From: JAJEEA01 sp965116765
GTDB taxonomy: Bacteria > Acidobacteriota > Vicinamibacteria > Vicinamibacterales > UBA8438
Direction: 5' to 3'
Length of the DNA: 64,000 nt
Assembly: GCA_965116765.1 (NCBI GenBank)
Contig: OZ220718.1
Span: forward strand, 3,162,001-3,226,000
Numbering within the stretch: position 1 is the stretch's first letter; each line of letters begins with the position of its first letter. A program made the translations under genes and the position numbers. The notes below the pieces were generated by a model, which worked only from the letters and a program-made list of their open reading frames with translations, searched no databases and was not told the origin of the DNA. Below, one piece after another: positions 8,200 through 17,323 of this stretch.

Positions 8200-9747
8200 T
8201 CACCCCGCCGCCGGCGCCGGGGCGGGCGAGGCGCGCCAGACGGGGGCGCCCTCGGGGCGGGCGAGGACCCAGACGAGGACGAGGGGGACGACGACCGTCC
8301 ACGCGCGGATGAGGGCGACGTGGGGGTTGAAGCCGCCGTGCTGGGCCATCTCGCCGACGAGGAAGGCGAGGACGAGCTGGCTGGCGGCGAGGAGGCCGGC
8401 GCCGGCGAGGGCGCGGCGCCACTCGGCGCGGCCGGCGACGGCGGCCCACAGGGCGGCGAAGAGGCCGAGCTGGAAGGCGGGCAGCACCGCGGCGGCGCCC
8501 TGCTCGTCGACGAACGGGTGGCCGTGGCCGGTGAGGGCCTGCAAGCCGGCCGCTCCGCCGCCGAGCAGGAGGCCCGTCACGGGGGCGGCGGCGAAGCCGG
8601 CGGCGACGCCCGCGCCCACCGCCACGAGGGCGCGCACGGCCCCGGGCCGGGCGCTGCCGGCGGTCCACACCGCGGCGGCGGCGACGAGGAGGACCGAGAC
8701 CAGGGTCTGCGAGAAGCCGTGGATGGCCACCTCGTAGTTGCCGACGAGGTTGACGGGCACCGCGAGCACGAGGACGCGGGAGACGCCGACGGCGAAGAAG
8801 ATGACGGGGGTGGCGGCGAGGGCGGCGGCGCGGCGCCACGGCGTGAGGGGCGCGGCCAGCACGCCGGCCAGGTACACGGGGATGAGCGGCGTGAAGACGC
8901 ACTCCTGGGTGACGAGGAACCCGCCGTGCGGGGTGAAGAGGCCGGCCCCCATGACGGTGGTCTCGGTGCCCCCGGCGGTCAGGATGGCCCCGCCGGTCAG
9001 CGCCACCCAGCCCGCGAGCACGCGGACGAGGTCGCTGCCGTAGAAGAAGGGCGCGGCCGCGAAGTAGGCGGCGACGAGCACCGCCGTCAGCACCAGGAAG
9101 CGGCGGGTCACCCCGCCGAGCACGGGCAGCGTGCCGAGGGCGCCGGCCGGGACCGCGCCGGCGAAGGAGGAGCCGCCCGCGCCGCCGGGCGCGCCGGCCG
9201 GGGCCGCCCCATCGGCGGGGGGACGGCCCGGGCCGCCGGGGCGGCTCCCCTGGCGGTCCATCCACCGGTAGACGTAGGCGGCGGCGACGACGATCAGGAT
9301 GCCCGGCCACACGTAGAGGTGCAGCACGTCGAGCAGGGTCCGGTTCTCGGCCACCATCGACAGCGAGCCCAGCCGCACCACGTTGATCGCGGTGATGGCG
9401 GCCAGCCCCACCGCGGCCCCGCGCAGCCGCGAGCCCCACGCGGCCGGGTACGCGAAGATGGCCCCCATGCACAGGGCCATGGGGTCGCCGCCGCTGCAGC
9501 TCGCGTCGGCGTAGAGCATGCCCGACTTCACCCCCATGAGCTGCTCGGCCACCCGCTGCTGGAGCTGCGCGAACGGGGTCAGCAGGTTGCTCTCGACCCA
9601 CCCGAGGCGCATCAGCCCGAACAGGCCCACGAACCACGCGCCGATCGTCACCGCGAAGCGCAGTCCGCCGCCGCCGGCAGCGGGCACGGCCCCGGCGGGG
9701 GCGGCGGCCGGTCGGCGGTCGTGGGCGGGGGGCGGGGATGCTTCCAT
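8200..9747 (-). CDS. Exosortase/archaeosortase-family protein with two catalytic triads
   Basis: 515 residues from the ATG at 9747 (a GTG at 9768 is possible), almost entirely membrane helices. Two exosortase cores lie in tandem. Core 1 has the nucleophile Cys84 in ADASCSGG, Arg125 in NVVRLGSL and His143 in LHLYVWP. Core 2 has Cys283 in TQECVFTP, Arg324 in GVSRVLVL and His343 in VAIHGFSQ. The Cys-Arg spacing is 41 in both; Arg-His is 18 and 19. A Gly/Pro/Ala linker (about 167-205) separates them, and about 150 residues of further membrane helices end the protein. Exosortases are usually single-core membrane transpeptidases that cleave PEP-CTERM-like tails. A candidate tailed substrate is encoded at 39237-43247. 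Confidence 0.82.
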   Translation of the reverse strand: MEASPPPAHDRRPAAAPAGAVPAAGGGGLRFAVTIGAWFVGLFGLMRLGWVESNLLTPFAQLQQRVAEQLMGVKSGMLYADASCSGGDPMALCMGAIFAYPAAWGSRLRGAAVGLAAITAINVVRLGSLSMVAENRTLLDVLHLYVWPGILIVVAAAYVYRWMDRQGSRPGGPGRPPADGAAPAGAPGGAGGSSFAGAVPAGALGTLPVLGGVTRRFLVLTAVLVAAYFAAAPFFYGSDLVRVLAGWVALTGGAILTAGGTETTVMGAGLFTPHGGFLVTQECVFTPLIPVYLAGVLAAPLTPWRRAAALAATPVIFFAVGVSRVLVLAVPVNLVGNYEVAIHGFSQTLVSVLLVAAAAVWTAGSARPGAVRALVAVGAGVAAGFAAAPVTGLLLGGGAAGLQALTGHGHPFVDEQGAAAVLPAFQLGLFAALWAAVAGRAEWRRALAGAGLLAASQLVLAFLVGEMAQHGGFNPHVALIRAWTVVVPLVLVWVLARPEGAPVWRASPAPAPAAG

Positions 9748-9948
9748 CGGTCGGTGTCCTCTCGGCACTCAGTATACCGCGGCTCTACGGCCCGCACCGG
9801 TCCATCGGCTCGCGGACAAAGGCCGCGAGCCCGCCCGCGAATCGCCACCGCGCCCCGGCAAGGCCGCACCGTTCGACCGACGGCCGGCAATCGAAGGGCC
9901 GGCGTCGAAGACCGCCCCGGTCGTTCGGCAAGGCGACGCCGCCCGGCG

Positions 9949-10063
9949 GCGCTACTCCAGCACGACCGGCAGCCGGGCGATGACGTCGTCCCCGTCCGGG
10001 GTCGGGGCGCTCCGGGCGCTACTCGAGCACGACCGGCAGCCGGGCGATGACGTCGTCCCCGTC
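9949..10063. repeat. 48-bp direct duplication of the 3' end of the next gene
   Basis: Bases 9949-9996 repeat 10016-10063 with one mismatch, 67 bases apart. The right copy is the live 3' end of the secreted-protein gene (last 14-15 codons plus stop); the left copy is a non-coding duplicate after its stop codon. It looks like a short tandem duplication or slippage scar. Confidence 0.85.
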
Positions 10064-10606
10064 GCGGACGACGAGCGCGTGGGTGCCGGCCGGCCACGTC
10101 CCGTCCGGCGAGACGAAGTAGAGGTCGCCCCAGGCGTGCCGCTGGCGGCCGATGCGGGCGATGCGGTCGGGCACCCCGCCGCGGGGGTGCATGCCGAAGA
10201 AGAAGCGGAAGCCCGCCGGCTGCCTGATGTAGTCGACGACCCGGTGATGGAAGTTGTTCACCTCGTTCTGGAGCTGCCGCACGCCGCCGATGTCGCGCCG
10301 GTGATCGCGCACCGACGCCACCGGCACCTCCACCCCGTCGGGCCGGACCAGCATGACGTCGTCGGGCCGCACCGACCTCGACTCCATCGTGCCGAAGCCG
10401 ACCTGGATGAACAGCCACCGCGACTCGTGCCGCACCTGCGCGTGGGCGTAGGCCGCGACCACCTGCAGGGCGCCGTCGTCGTACTCCGCCACCGCGGCCT
10501 CGCGGAAGCGGGTGTCGGGAAACTCCTCGAGCGACGGCGGCTGCCCCAGGGCCGGCCCGGCGCACGCCAGCGCGACGACCACGGTGCGAACGATGCTCCT
10601 CGGCAT
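10019..10606 (-). CDS. Secreted hypothetical protein
   Basis: 195 residues with a Sec signal peptide (about 1-21, cleaved near ALGQ) and a good ribosome site (GGAGGG) before the ATG. The mature part is a small, probably all-beta protein with ESRWLFIQVGFGTME, DVMLVRPDGVEVPVASV, QLQNEVNNFHHRVVDYI, FRFFFGMHPRGG and a final DGTWPAGTHALVVRDG strand pair. I do not recognise the family. Its 3' end is duplicated just downstream. It lies between the exosortase and the methyltransferase, all on the minus strand. Confidence 0.75.
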   Translation of the reverse strand: MPRSIVRTVVVALACAGPALGQPPSLEEFPDTRFREAAVAEYDDGALQVVAAYAHAQVRHESRWLFIQVGFGTMESRSVRPDDVMLVRPDGVEVPVASVRDHRRDIGGVRQLQNEVNNFHHRVVDYIRQPAGFRFFFGMHPRGGVPDRIARIGRQRHAWGDLYFVSPDGTWPAGTHALVVRDGDDVIARLPVVLE

Positions 10607-10717
10607 GTGTCTGCCCTCCCCCGGGCGTGCCGCGCTCCCCGGCCGAGGGGCAACTGTACCACCGATGCTCCGGACCGCCGCGCCGATCGGCCGCGTCGAG
10701 GTAGACGCCGGCCGCCG

Positions 10718-11716
10718 TCACCGCGCCGATTCGCGCCCCCCCGCGGCGCCGTCCGCCTCGGGGCGCACCGCGACGGTGGCCAGCAGGTAGCCGTGGCGCC
10801 GCAGGCGGGGCCAGCGGCGCGAGGCGTGGTCGAAGGGGGCGCAGAGCAGGCCGGTGAGGCGGGCGCACCAGCGCAGGGGGGCGAGCCGCGAGGTGTGGCA
10901 CGCGAGGTCGGCCATGCGCAGCCAGCCGGGGACGAACAGGATGCCGGTCTCGGCCGTCACCGTGAACCCCGCCCGCTCGAGCATGCGGCGGAAGACGGGC
11001 CGCGAGTACGACTTCTCGAAGCCGTAGCCGTAGAGGCCCACGTAGTAGAGCAGGGCGACGAGCAGGGGCCGCAGGAAGGGGTCGCGGCGGTTGGGCACGC
11101 CGATGATGGCGATGCCGCCGGGGCGCAGCACCCGGAAGATCTCGCGGAGGGCGCCGTCGGTGTCGTCGAAGTGCTCGACGGTGCCCATCGAGTAGATGGC
11201 GTCGAAGCTGCCGTCGCGGAAGGGCAGGGTGCGCACGTCGCCCTGCACGCCGTTCAGCACGAGGCCGTCGTCGGCAAAGCCCCGGCGGGCGTCGGCGACG
11301 ATGGCCGGCGAGATGTCGACGCCGAACGCCCGCGCCCCCTCGCCGGCGGCCCAGCGCAGGATGCGGGTGTTCTTGGCCTCGTCCCAGAGATCGGTCTTGA
11401 AGAGGCGCCGCCCCGCGAGGGCGGGCAGAAAGGTGCGCAGCAGCCAGCGCTCGTCGTATCGGTACTGCGCGGTCGACCGGGCGCGGCCCAGGTCGGGGAA
11501 GTTCTCGCCGACGTCGGCCCAGAATCCCTTGTAGGCCGCGTGCTCGTCGCCGGCGACCGAGGTCGCGGCCGTTTCGTCCCGCGCCCCGGCTTGGCGCGCG
11601 GCCGAGGAGCCGGAGGGTGGCGCATCGGGAACCGGCGCCGCGGCATCACGCGCACTCCCGGCGGGCGCGTCGGGCGCCAATCGGGACGGCGAGGCGACGA
11701 CCGGCGGGTCAGGCAC
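10718..11716 (-). CDS. Class I SAM-dependent methyltransferase
   Basis: 332 residues. After a low-complexity Ala/Pro-rich leader (about 1-55) comes a Rossmann methyltransferase: motif I region GEGARAFGVDIS (about 150-160), motif II/III LPFRDGSFDAIYSMGTVEHF, then the post-motif helix LREIFRVLRPGGIAIIGVPN. A C-terminal hydrophobic stretch (LRPLLVALLYYVGLYGYGF) suggests membrane contact. The GTG start overlaps the end of the upstream S-adenosylmethionine decarboxylase by eight bases, so the two are translationally coupled. The substrate cannot be read from sequence; coupling hints at an amine or lipid product. Confidence 0.85.
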   Translation of the reverse strand: MPDPPVVASPSRLAPDAPAGSARDAAAPVPDAPPSGSSAARQAGARDETAATSVAGDEHAAYKGFWADVGENFPDLGRARSTAQYRYDERWLLRTFLPALAGRRLFKTDLWDEAKNTRILRWAAGEGARAFGVDISPAIVADARRGFADDGLVLNGVQGDVRTLPFRDGSFDAIYSMGTVEHFDDTDGALREIFRVLRPGGIAIIGVPNRRDPFLRPLLVALLYYVGLYGYGFEKSYSRPVFRRMLERAGFTVTAETGILFVPGWLRMADLACHTSRLAPLRWCARLTGLLCAPFDHASRRWPRLRRHGYLLATVAVRPEADGAAGGRESAR

Positions 11717-12086
11717 CGACCAACCGACGGCTGCCGACCGCGAGCTCGCGCCAGCTCGACGACCCCGGCGCGAAGCAGAAACCGTCGAGGGCGTCGCGCA
11801 GCCGGCGCGCCCGCGCCTCGTTCTCCGAGCGGTAGTCGCAGATGTGGAGGTCGAGGGTGGCGTGGTCCTCCTCGGGCCAGAGGTGCAGCACGAGGTGCGA
11901 CTCGGCGAGCACCCAGACCAGGGTGGCGCCCCCGCCCGGGAACGGCACCGCCTGCTCGGCCATCACCTGCAGACCGGCCGCGTCGACCTCGGCCGAGACC
12001 TGCGCCAGCAGCCCCTCGGCGTCGACCGCCGCGACCCGCAGCCGCTCGGAGTAGCCGCCCTCGCCCACGAAGTGGTGTGCAGTCAC
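11709..12086 (-). CDS. speH: S-adenosylmethionine decarboxylase, small bacterial class
   Basis: 125 residues, close to the roughly 130 of the Thermotoga enzyme. The autocatalytic site is Glu62-Ser63-His64; Ser63 becomes the pyruvoyl group after self-cleavage. His68 and Cys83 sit at the positions known to be needed for processing and catalysis in the Thermotoga maritima homologue. The reaction makes decarboxylated SAM, the aminopropyl donor for spermidine. GTG start with GAGGA upstream. No aminopropyltransferase is in the window; instead the gene overlaps a SAM-methyltransferase, which is unusual. Confidence 0.85.
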   Translation of the reverse strand: MTAHHFVGEGGYSERLRVAAVDAEGLLAQVSAEVDAAGLQVMAEQAVPFPGGGATLVWVLAESHLVLHLWPEEDHATLDLHICDYRSENEARARRLRDALDGFCFAPGSSSWRELAVGSRRLVGA

Positions 12087-12352
12087 GCGCAGTTCCTCAC
12101 CGTCGACCCGCTACCGCCGAGACGCAAGCTCCCCCGCCCCGCCGGGCCGGCGCTCCGACCCGATTATCGGCGGGCTCGGCAAAGCCGTTAGTTTACCACT
12201 TCTCGCCGAGGTCGGGCGCCGGCGAGCCCGCCGCGCCGGCCGGCGTGGACGTGCCAGATGGGCTTGAGGGTCTCGACGACATCGGCGTCGGCACGCCAAT
12301 CAGGCCTCCGCGCCGGCAGGCTCGAGGCGGGCAGCGCCGGGTGGCCGCCCCG

Positions 12353-12961
12353 TCACGGATCTCGCACGAGGCTGCTCAGCCGGATCATCGCCCGCCGCAG
12401 CGCCATGCGGGCCGCGTCGGGGCTGGGCATGTCCTCGATCAGGGCGAGCTGCTCGTAGCTGTACTCGAGCTCGGCATGGCCCACGATCAGCCGCCGCTCG
12501 CGCGGGGTCAGGCGCTTGAGGCCGTCGAGGTAGCGGCGCCAGGTCTCGTCGTCGACGAACTGCCCGTACTGCGGGGCGGCGTCGTCCGAGAACCGGACGG
12601 CCTCGTCGGGCGCGATGCTGGCCCGCCGGCGCACGGCGCGCCGCAGCTCGTCGCGAATCTGGTTCTCGACGGCCCGGCGCAGGTAGACGCGCAGGGCGTT
12701 GGCGTGCTTCGGCTCGAACCGCTCCAACCGCTCGAACGTGCGATGCAGCGCGTCCTGCACGAGGTCGCTGGTGTCGATGGCGCCGCGAACCCACGCCGGC
12801 AGGCGGCCCCGCGCCCACCCCCGGAGCCACGACCGGTAGCGCCCGAACAGCGCGTCGAGGGTGGTGCGGCTGCCGTGATGGATGCTCTCGAGGAGCCGCT
12901 CCGCACTGGAGTCGATGGCACGAGGTTCCCCGGCGAGCTTTCCGGGAGGAGACGTCACCAC
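12353..12961 (-). CDS. ECF-type RNA polymerase sigma factor
   Basis: 202 residues. Region 2 is IDTSDLVQDALHRTFERL with the helix ALRVYLRRAVENQIRDELRR; region 4 is LKRLTPRERRLIVGHAELEYSYEQLALI followed by the recognition helix DMPSPDAARMALRRAMIRL. No anti-sigma factor gene is adjacent. It is last in a minus-strand run after a membrane-anchored Ser/Thr kinase. Some ECF groups are controlled by kinase phosphorylation rather than by anti-sigma factors, so the pair may be functional; that is inference. GTG start; shorter starts are possible. Confidence 0.88.
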   Translation of the reverse strand: MVTSPPGKLAGEPRAIDSSAERLLESIHHGSRTTLDALFGRYRSWLRGWARGRLPAWVRGAIDTSDLVQDALHRTFERLERFEPKHANALRVYLRRAVENQIRDELRRAVRRRASIAPDEAVRFSDDAAPQYGQFVDDETWRRYLDGLKRLTPRERRLIVGHAELEYSYEQLALIEDMPSPDAARMALRRAMIRLSSLVRDP

Positions 12962-13232
12962 GGCTCTGGCACCAACCAGTGCTTGCAGTACATGAGCAAG
13001 GCGGGATCATACTCCGTTGGATGACCTGGGACACGCAACTCCGGGCCACGGGGTGCACGACAGGAAAGTTGTGCGCCGCCACGCTAGACGGGGCGCCACC
13101 TTGGCCCAAGCCGTTCCCCCGTGAATCGAGCATCCGTCAGCGCCGGGGGCCGCCATCCAACAATGATGACGTGCACCCCGGGCCACGGGGCGACGACCCG
13201 CCCCGGCCGGCGTGACGGCGGCAGCCGGGCCG

Positions 13233-15959
13233 TCAGCACCGCTCTCGGGACGCGGCCGGCCCCGCGGCCGGCAGCAGGCCGCGAAGCGCGTCGGCGAATG
13301 CGCGCGCGGTCGCCGGGCGCGCGGGCCGGGGCGCCGTCAGCACCGACGCCGCGAACGCGAGCACCGACCCCGACCGCGACCCCGCCCCGGCCCGCGGGCG
13401 CGCGGGCGCTACGAGGCGACGGCGCCTGATGCGGTCGGCCACCTCCTTCACGCCGCCGCCCGCGAACGGGTGCTCGCCCGCCGCCATCTCGTACAGCACC
13501 ACGCACAGCGACCACACGTCGTCGGCCGCCCCCGCCGCGTGGCCCGACAACGCCTCGGGCGACAGATAGCGCAGGGTGCCGCCCCGCGCGCCATCGTCGT
13601 GCGCGGTGCGCGCGAGACCGAAGTCGAGCAGCTTCGGCGATCCGTCCGCGGTCAGCCCCACGTTGCTCGGCTTGACGTCGCCGTGCAGGTATCCCGTCTC
13701 GTGCAGCGCGGCGAGCGCGTCGGCCAGGACCGCGGCCACCGAGGCCGCCCGCACGGCCGGCAGCGGCCCGTGCGCGAGCCGGTCCGCGACGGTGCCCGCG
13801 GCCAGGTACTCCACGACCAGGAACGGACGGCCCCGCCACGACTCCACGCCGTGAATCTGGGCCACCGCCGGATGCGTCACCGTGGCCATCGCCCACGCTT
13901 CCGGCTTCAGCCCCATCAGCCTCTCGACCGACATCCCCCTCAGGGTCTTCACCGCCACGTCCCGCTCGAGCCGCAGGTCGCGGGCCAGATAGACCACCCC
14001 CATCCCCCCACGGCCCAGAGCACGCGACAGCCGGTACTTGCCGGCCAGGAGCTTCGGCGCCTCGGCCTCGACGTAGTCCCGTCCGCAGCCGCACCCCGGA
14101 GGCTCGCCGGCCTCGCTCACGCAAAGGCAGACGGGGCACTCCCACGCCGGCGGCGCCTCCCCGAGCCGCGCCCCCGGCGCGCGCATCAGGCGCAGGCGCG
14201 CGACCGCCAGCCCCGCCGCCGCCCCGAGCGCCTCCAGGAACGGGACGTCGACCCGGCGCACGACGCGGCCGTCGAGCCGCCGGCCCACCACGAGAACGCC
14301 GAGCAGCTCGGCCCCGGGACCGGGCACCGCCACCACCGCGTCGGCCCCCGTCTCGACCACCCATGCCGCGTCGGCCGGCGGCAGCAGCGGGAACAGCGAC
14401 GCGTCGTCGTCCGGATGGACGCGGAGCGACCCTCCCGACGTCTCCAGCACGTGGACGATGCTCGAGGCCCGAGCCAGGGGCGCCGTCTCGTCGTCCGGCG
14501 CGACGAAGTGGCCGGCCGCCGGCCCGCCGTCGGCCGCCACCAGCAGAACGGCGGGAGAGCCGCAGCCGCGCCGCGCCGACCGGCTCACGGTTCGCCTGAC
14601 CGCCGTCGTCTCCTCGGCCCCGGCCAGCGCCGCCGCCGCGTTGGCCACCGCCCGCCGCTGGTCGCCCGCCTCGGGAAAGAGCCACGCGTCGAGGCCGGCC
14701 AGGATCCGCTCGCGGACGGTAATGGCCAGCGCCAGGGCCCCGACCGCCACCGCCAGCGACTGCAGCAGGGGGTCGCCCAGGGCCGCGCCGACCGGTCGCT
14801 CGGGACGGCTCGCGACCAGCCACCCCAGCACCATCGTCAACGCCGCCGCCGTCGCTGCGAGCGGGCGGCCGCGCAACAGCAGCCGCCGCGCGGTCGCCCG
14901 GATCGCCTCGCGCACGTGCGGCACCCGCGCCGCCAGCACCGAGTACCAGAGCAGGACGATGCCGGGGAACCGCAGCAGATTGACCGCGACCACGGCCGGG
15001 GTCCAGCGGAAGTCGGTCAGCCAGCCCCCCGGCGAGGCCACCCGCGCGGCGTCGTGCACGGCCCCCAGCCCCAGGGCCAGCAGGAACCCGCAGCCGAACA
15101 TGGCGACGCGCCGCGCCTCGTCGGCCCGCGCGCCGTGCGCGCGCAGCACGACCACCACCACCGCCGCCACCGCCAGCAGGTCGAGGAAGGCGACGCCGCC
15201 GTCGAAGCTGAGCCAGTAGGCCGTCGCGTCCACGTAGCCGGCCCGCGCCACGACCAGCCACCCCACGGCCCACGCCCACGAGACGAAGCCGACCGCCACG
15301 CTGACCCCCACCATCCGGCGCGCGAGGTCGTCGAGCCGGGTCCGGCGGCGCAGCCGGGGACACTCCCTGGCGAACGCCCAAAGGAACGCGGGCGCGAACA
15401 CGAACGGGAATACGTAGGGCTCCCCGAAGTTGGGATAGCCGAACGGCTCGACGGGTGGAAGGCCCCTGAGGACGCCCAGGGTGGGGAGCGGCGTCACCAG
15501 CGTGGCCTTCAGCAGGAAGTACGTCCCGAGCAGCCGCGTCCGCCGGTCGCGGCGGCCTCCGATGAAGATCAGGCACGCGGTCGCCGCGTGCCCCACGAGC
15601 AGGATCGACACGAAGACGTGAAGCTCGCCGCTTGCCCGGTAGAGGTCGTCCCATCCCCACCAGAACAGCCCCATCGTCGCCGCCGTCTGCACCGCGGCAT
15701 ACGTGACGAGGGCGTACACGCCGGCGCGCACGAGGCGGCCGCCGTAGAGCGCGGGCTCCGGGCCCGCGCCGACCCGCCACCCGTCGCCGGCCCCGGAGCG
15801 ACCGCCCGCGAAGATGCGGCTGAACGCCCGCAGGTTCCCCAGCACCCAGCGGTTGGCGGGGGTGGCGAGCCTCTCGCACCGGTCCCACGACACCGGCTGG
15901 TCCCGCGTGAGCGCGTCCGCCACGTCGACGACGAGATCGTCACGCTCGTAGTCCGTCAT
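13233..15959 (-). CDS. Membrane Ser/Thr protein kinase with GAF and zinc-ribbon domains
   Basis: 908 residues from the ATG at 15959 (MTDYERDD). The N-terminal half has about ten membrane helices. A GAF-like domain (about 480-610) follows, then a zinc ribbon (CPVCLCVSEAGEPPGCGCG). The kinase is at the C-terminus: P-loop LGRGGMGVVY, Lys in DVAVKTL, catalytic HGDVKPSN, metal-binding LDFGLAR and the APE-equivalent SPEAL. Arg of the usual HRD is replaced by Gly, a form tolerated in RD-independent kinases. Most bacterial receptor kinases put the kinase at the N-terminus, so this order is unusual. The longer frame upstream is a shadow of the permease gene. It lies downstream of the TolC-HlyD-permease operon (116-base gap) and upstream of the ECF sigma factor. 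Confidence 0.85.
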   Translation of the reverse strand: MTDYERDDLVVDVADALTRDQPVSWDRCERLATPANRWVLGNLRAFSRIFAGGRSGAGDGWRVGAGPEPALYGGRLVRAGVYALVTYAAVQTAATMGLFWWGWDDLYRASGELHVFVSILLVGHAATACLIFIGGRRDRRTRLLGTYFLLKATLVTPLPTLGVLRGLPPVEPFGYPNFGEPYVFPFVFAPAFLWAFARECPRLRRRTRLDDLARRMVGVSVAVGFVSWAWAVGWLVVARAGYVDATAYWLSFDGGVAFLDLLAVAAVVVVVLRAHGARADEARRVAMFGCGFLLALGLGAVHDAARVASPGGWLTDFRWTPAVVAVNLLRFPGIVLLWYSVLAARVPHVREAIRATARRLLLRGRPLAATAAALTMVLGWLVASRPERPVGAALGDPLLQSLAVAVGALALAITVRERILAGLDAWLFPEAGDQRRAVANAAAALAGAEETTAVRRTVSRSARRGCGSPAVLLVAADGGPAAGHFVAPDDETAPLARASSIVHVLETSGGSLRVHPDDDASLFPLLPPADAAWVVETGADAVVAVPGPGAELLGVLVVGRRLDGRVVRRVDVPFLEALGAAAGLAVARLRLMRAPGARLGEAPPAWECPVCLCVSEAGEPPGCGCGRDYVEAEAPKLLAGKYRLSRALGRGGMGVVYLARDLRLERDVAVKTLRGMSVERLMGLKPEAWAMATVTHPAVAQIHGVESWRGRPFLVVEYLAAGTVADRLAHGPLPAVRAASVAAVLADALAALHETGYLHGDVKPSNVGLTADGSPKLLDFGLARTAHDDGARGGTLRYLSPEALSGHAAGAADDVWSLCVVLYEMAAGEHPFAGGGVKEVADRIRRRRLVAPARPRAGAGSRSGSVLAFAASVLTAPRPARPATARAFADALRGLLPAAGPAASRERC

Positions 15960-16075
15960 CCGGCCCACCGCGACCCCTCGCTCGACCGTCTCGCCGTCGA
16001 AGCGTTGCGCGCGCCGCGGTGCCGGCGCGCGGTCACCATCCCCGCGGGGGCGCGGAAGACCGGCCGGTCGAAGGA

Positions 16076-17323
16076 CTATTCGTAGCGAACCGCGTCGACC
16101 GGCTGCAGCCTGGCCGCCTGCAGGGCGGGATAGATGCCGAAGACGAGGCCGACGACCGCCGAAACGCCGAAGGCCAACGCGACGGCGAGCAACGAGACGC
16201 TCGTGCTCCAGTCGGCGTAGGCGGTGATGCCGAACGAGGTGGCGACGCCGACGAGGATGCCGATACCCCCGCCCGACAGGGTCACGACCAGGCTCTCGGT
16301 CAGAAACTGCGCCAAGACGTCGCGCTGCGTCGCCCCCACGACGCGCCGCAGGCCGATCTCCCTCGTCCGCTCCAGCACCGACGTCAGCATGATGTTCATG
16401 ATGCCGATGCCGCCGACCAGCAGCGACAGCACGGCGACGCTGCCCACCACCACGTTGAAGGTCCGCTGGGTCCGCATGCGCTGGTTCAGCAGGTCGCGCG
16501 GCACGACGACGTCGATCGCGGGCGCGACCCCGTGCGCGCGGGCGAGCGTCCGCTCGACGGCCCCGGCGACGGCCGGCACGTCGCCGCCGTCGGCGACTCG
16601 AATCCAGACCTCGTCTATCCGCTGGCGGGGCGCGATCGGGCCGCTCGTGGGCAGCAGGCCGGCGAGCGAGCCGATCACGACGACGTCGAGGTCGCGGGCC
16701 GCCGCGGTGCGTCCGCCGCGGCCCCCCGTCGATCGGGCGGCCAGCACCCCGACCACCTCGCACCAACCGCCGTCGATTCGCACGTGCTGGCCGACCGGGT
16801 CGCGATAGCCGAACAGCATCCGGCGCAGCCGGCCGCCCAGCACGCAGGCCGGGGCCATGGCGCGCCGGTCGAGCGCGGTCAGGAAGCGGCCACGCTCGAC
16901 CGTCAGGTCGAGCACCGCCCCGTACGCCGGCTCGACCCCCAGCAGCGAGGCGCGCCGGCCGGCCAGCGGCCCGGACACCGTGACGACGCGGTCCACCAGG
17001 GGGCTCACCGCGCTCACCCCGGGCAACAGGTCGCGCAGCAGGCCGGCGTCCTCCCAGCGGAGCCGGTCGTCGCCGAAGCCCCGGTTGCGCACGATGACGT
17101 TGTCGAGGCCGAGCTGCTCCACCTGCTGCAGCACGTCCTCGCGGGCGCCCTCGCCGACCGACAGCATCGCGATGACCGCGGCGATGCCGAGCACGATGCC
17201 CAGCGTGCTGAGCGCGGTCCGGAGCCGGTAGCGGCCCAGCGCCTCCAGGCTGATGGCGAGGCTGTCGACGCGGCGAATGGCGAGGCCGTCGGCGCGCCCC
17301 CGCCATCGGGAGAGGGCGCTCAT
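16076..17323 (-). CDS. MacB-type ABC transporter permease without ATPase domain
   Basis: 415 residues. One N-terminal membrane helix (TALSTLGIVLGIAAVIAML), a MacB-PCD periplasmic domain (about 60-270), then an FtsX domain of three helices with the signature VGGIGIMNIMLTSVLERTREIGLRRVVGA and a final QAARLQPVDAVRYE. The ATG overlaps the upstream HlyD stop (ATGA). Canonical MacB carries an N-terminal ATP-binding domain or has a separate ATPase subunit; neither is found in this operon, so the ATPase must be elsewhere or missing. Probably exports a small molecule or lipopeptide with the TolC and HlyD neighbours. Confidence 0.9.
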   Translation of the reverse strand: MSALSRWRGRADGLAIRRVDSLAISLEALGRYRLRTALSTLGIVLGIAAVIAMLSVGEGAREDVLQQVEQLGLDNVIVRNRGFGDDRLRWEDAGLLRDLLPGVSAVSPLVDRVVTVSGPLAGRRASLLGVEPAYGAVLDLTVERGRFLTALDRRAMAPACVLGGRLRRMLFGYRDPVGQHVRIDGGWCEVVGVLAARSTGGRGGRTAAARDLDVVVIGSLAGLLPTSGPIAPRQRIDEVWIRVADGGDVPAVAGAVERTLARAHGVAPAIDVVVPRDLLNQRMRTQRTFNVVVGSVAVLSLLVGGIGIMNIMLTSVLERTREIGLRRVVGATQRDVLAQFLTESLVVTLSGGGIGILVGVATSFGITAYADWSTSVSLLAVALAFGVSAVVGLVFGIYPALQAARLQPVDAVRYE

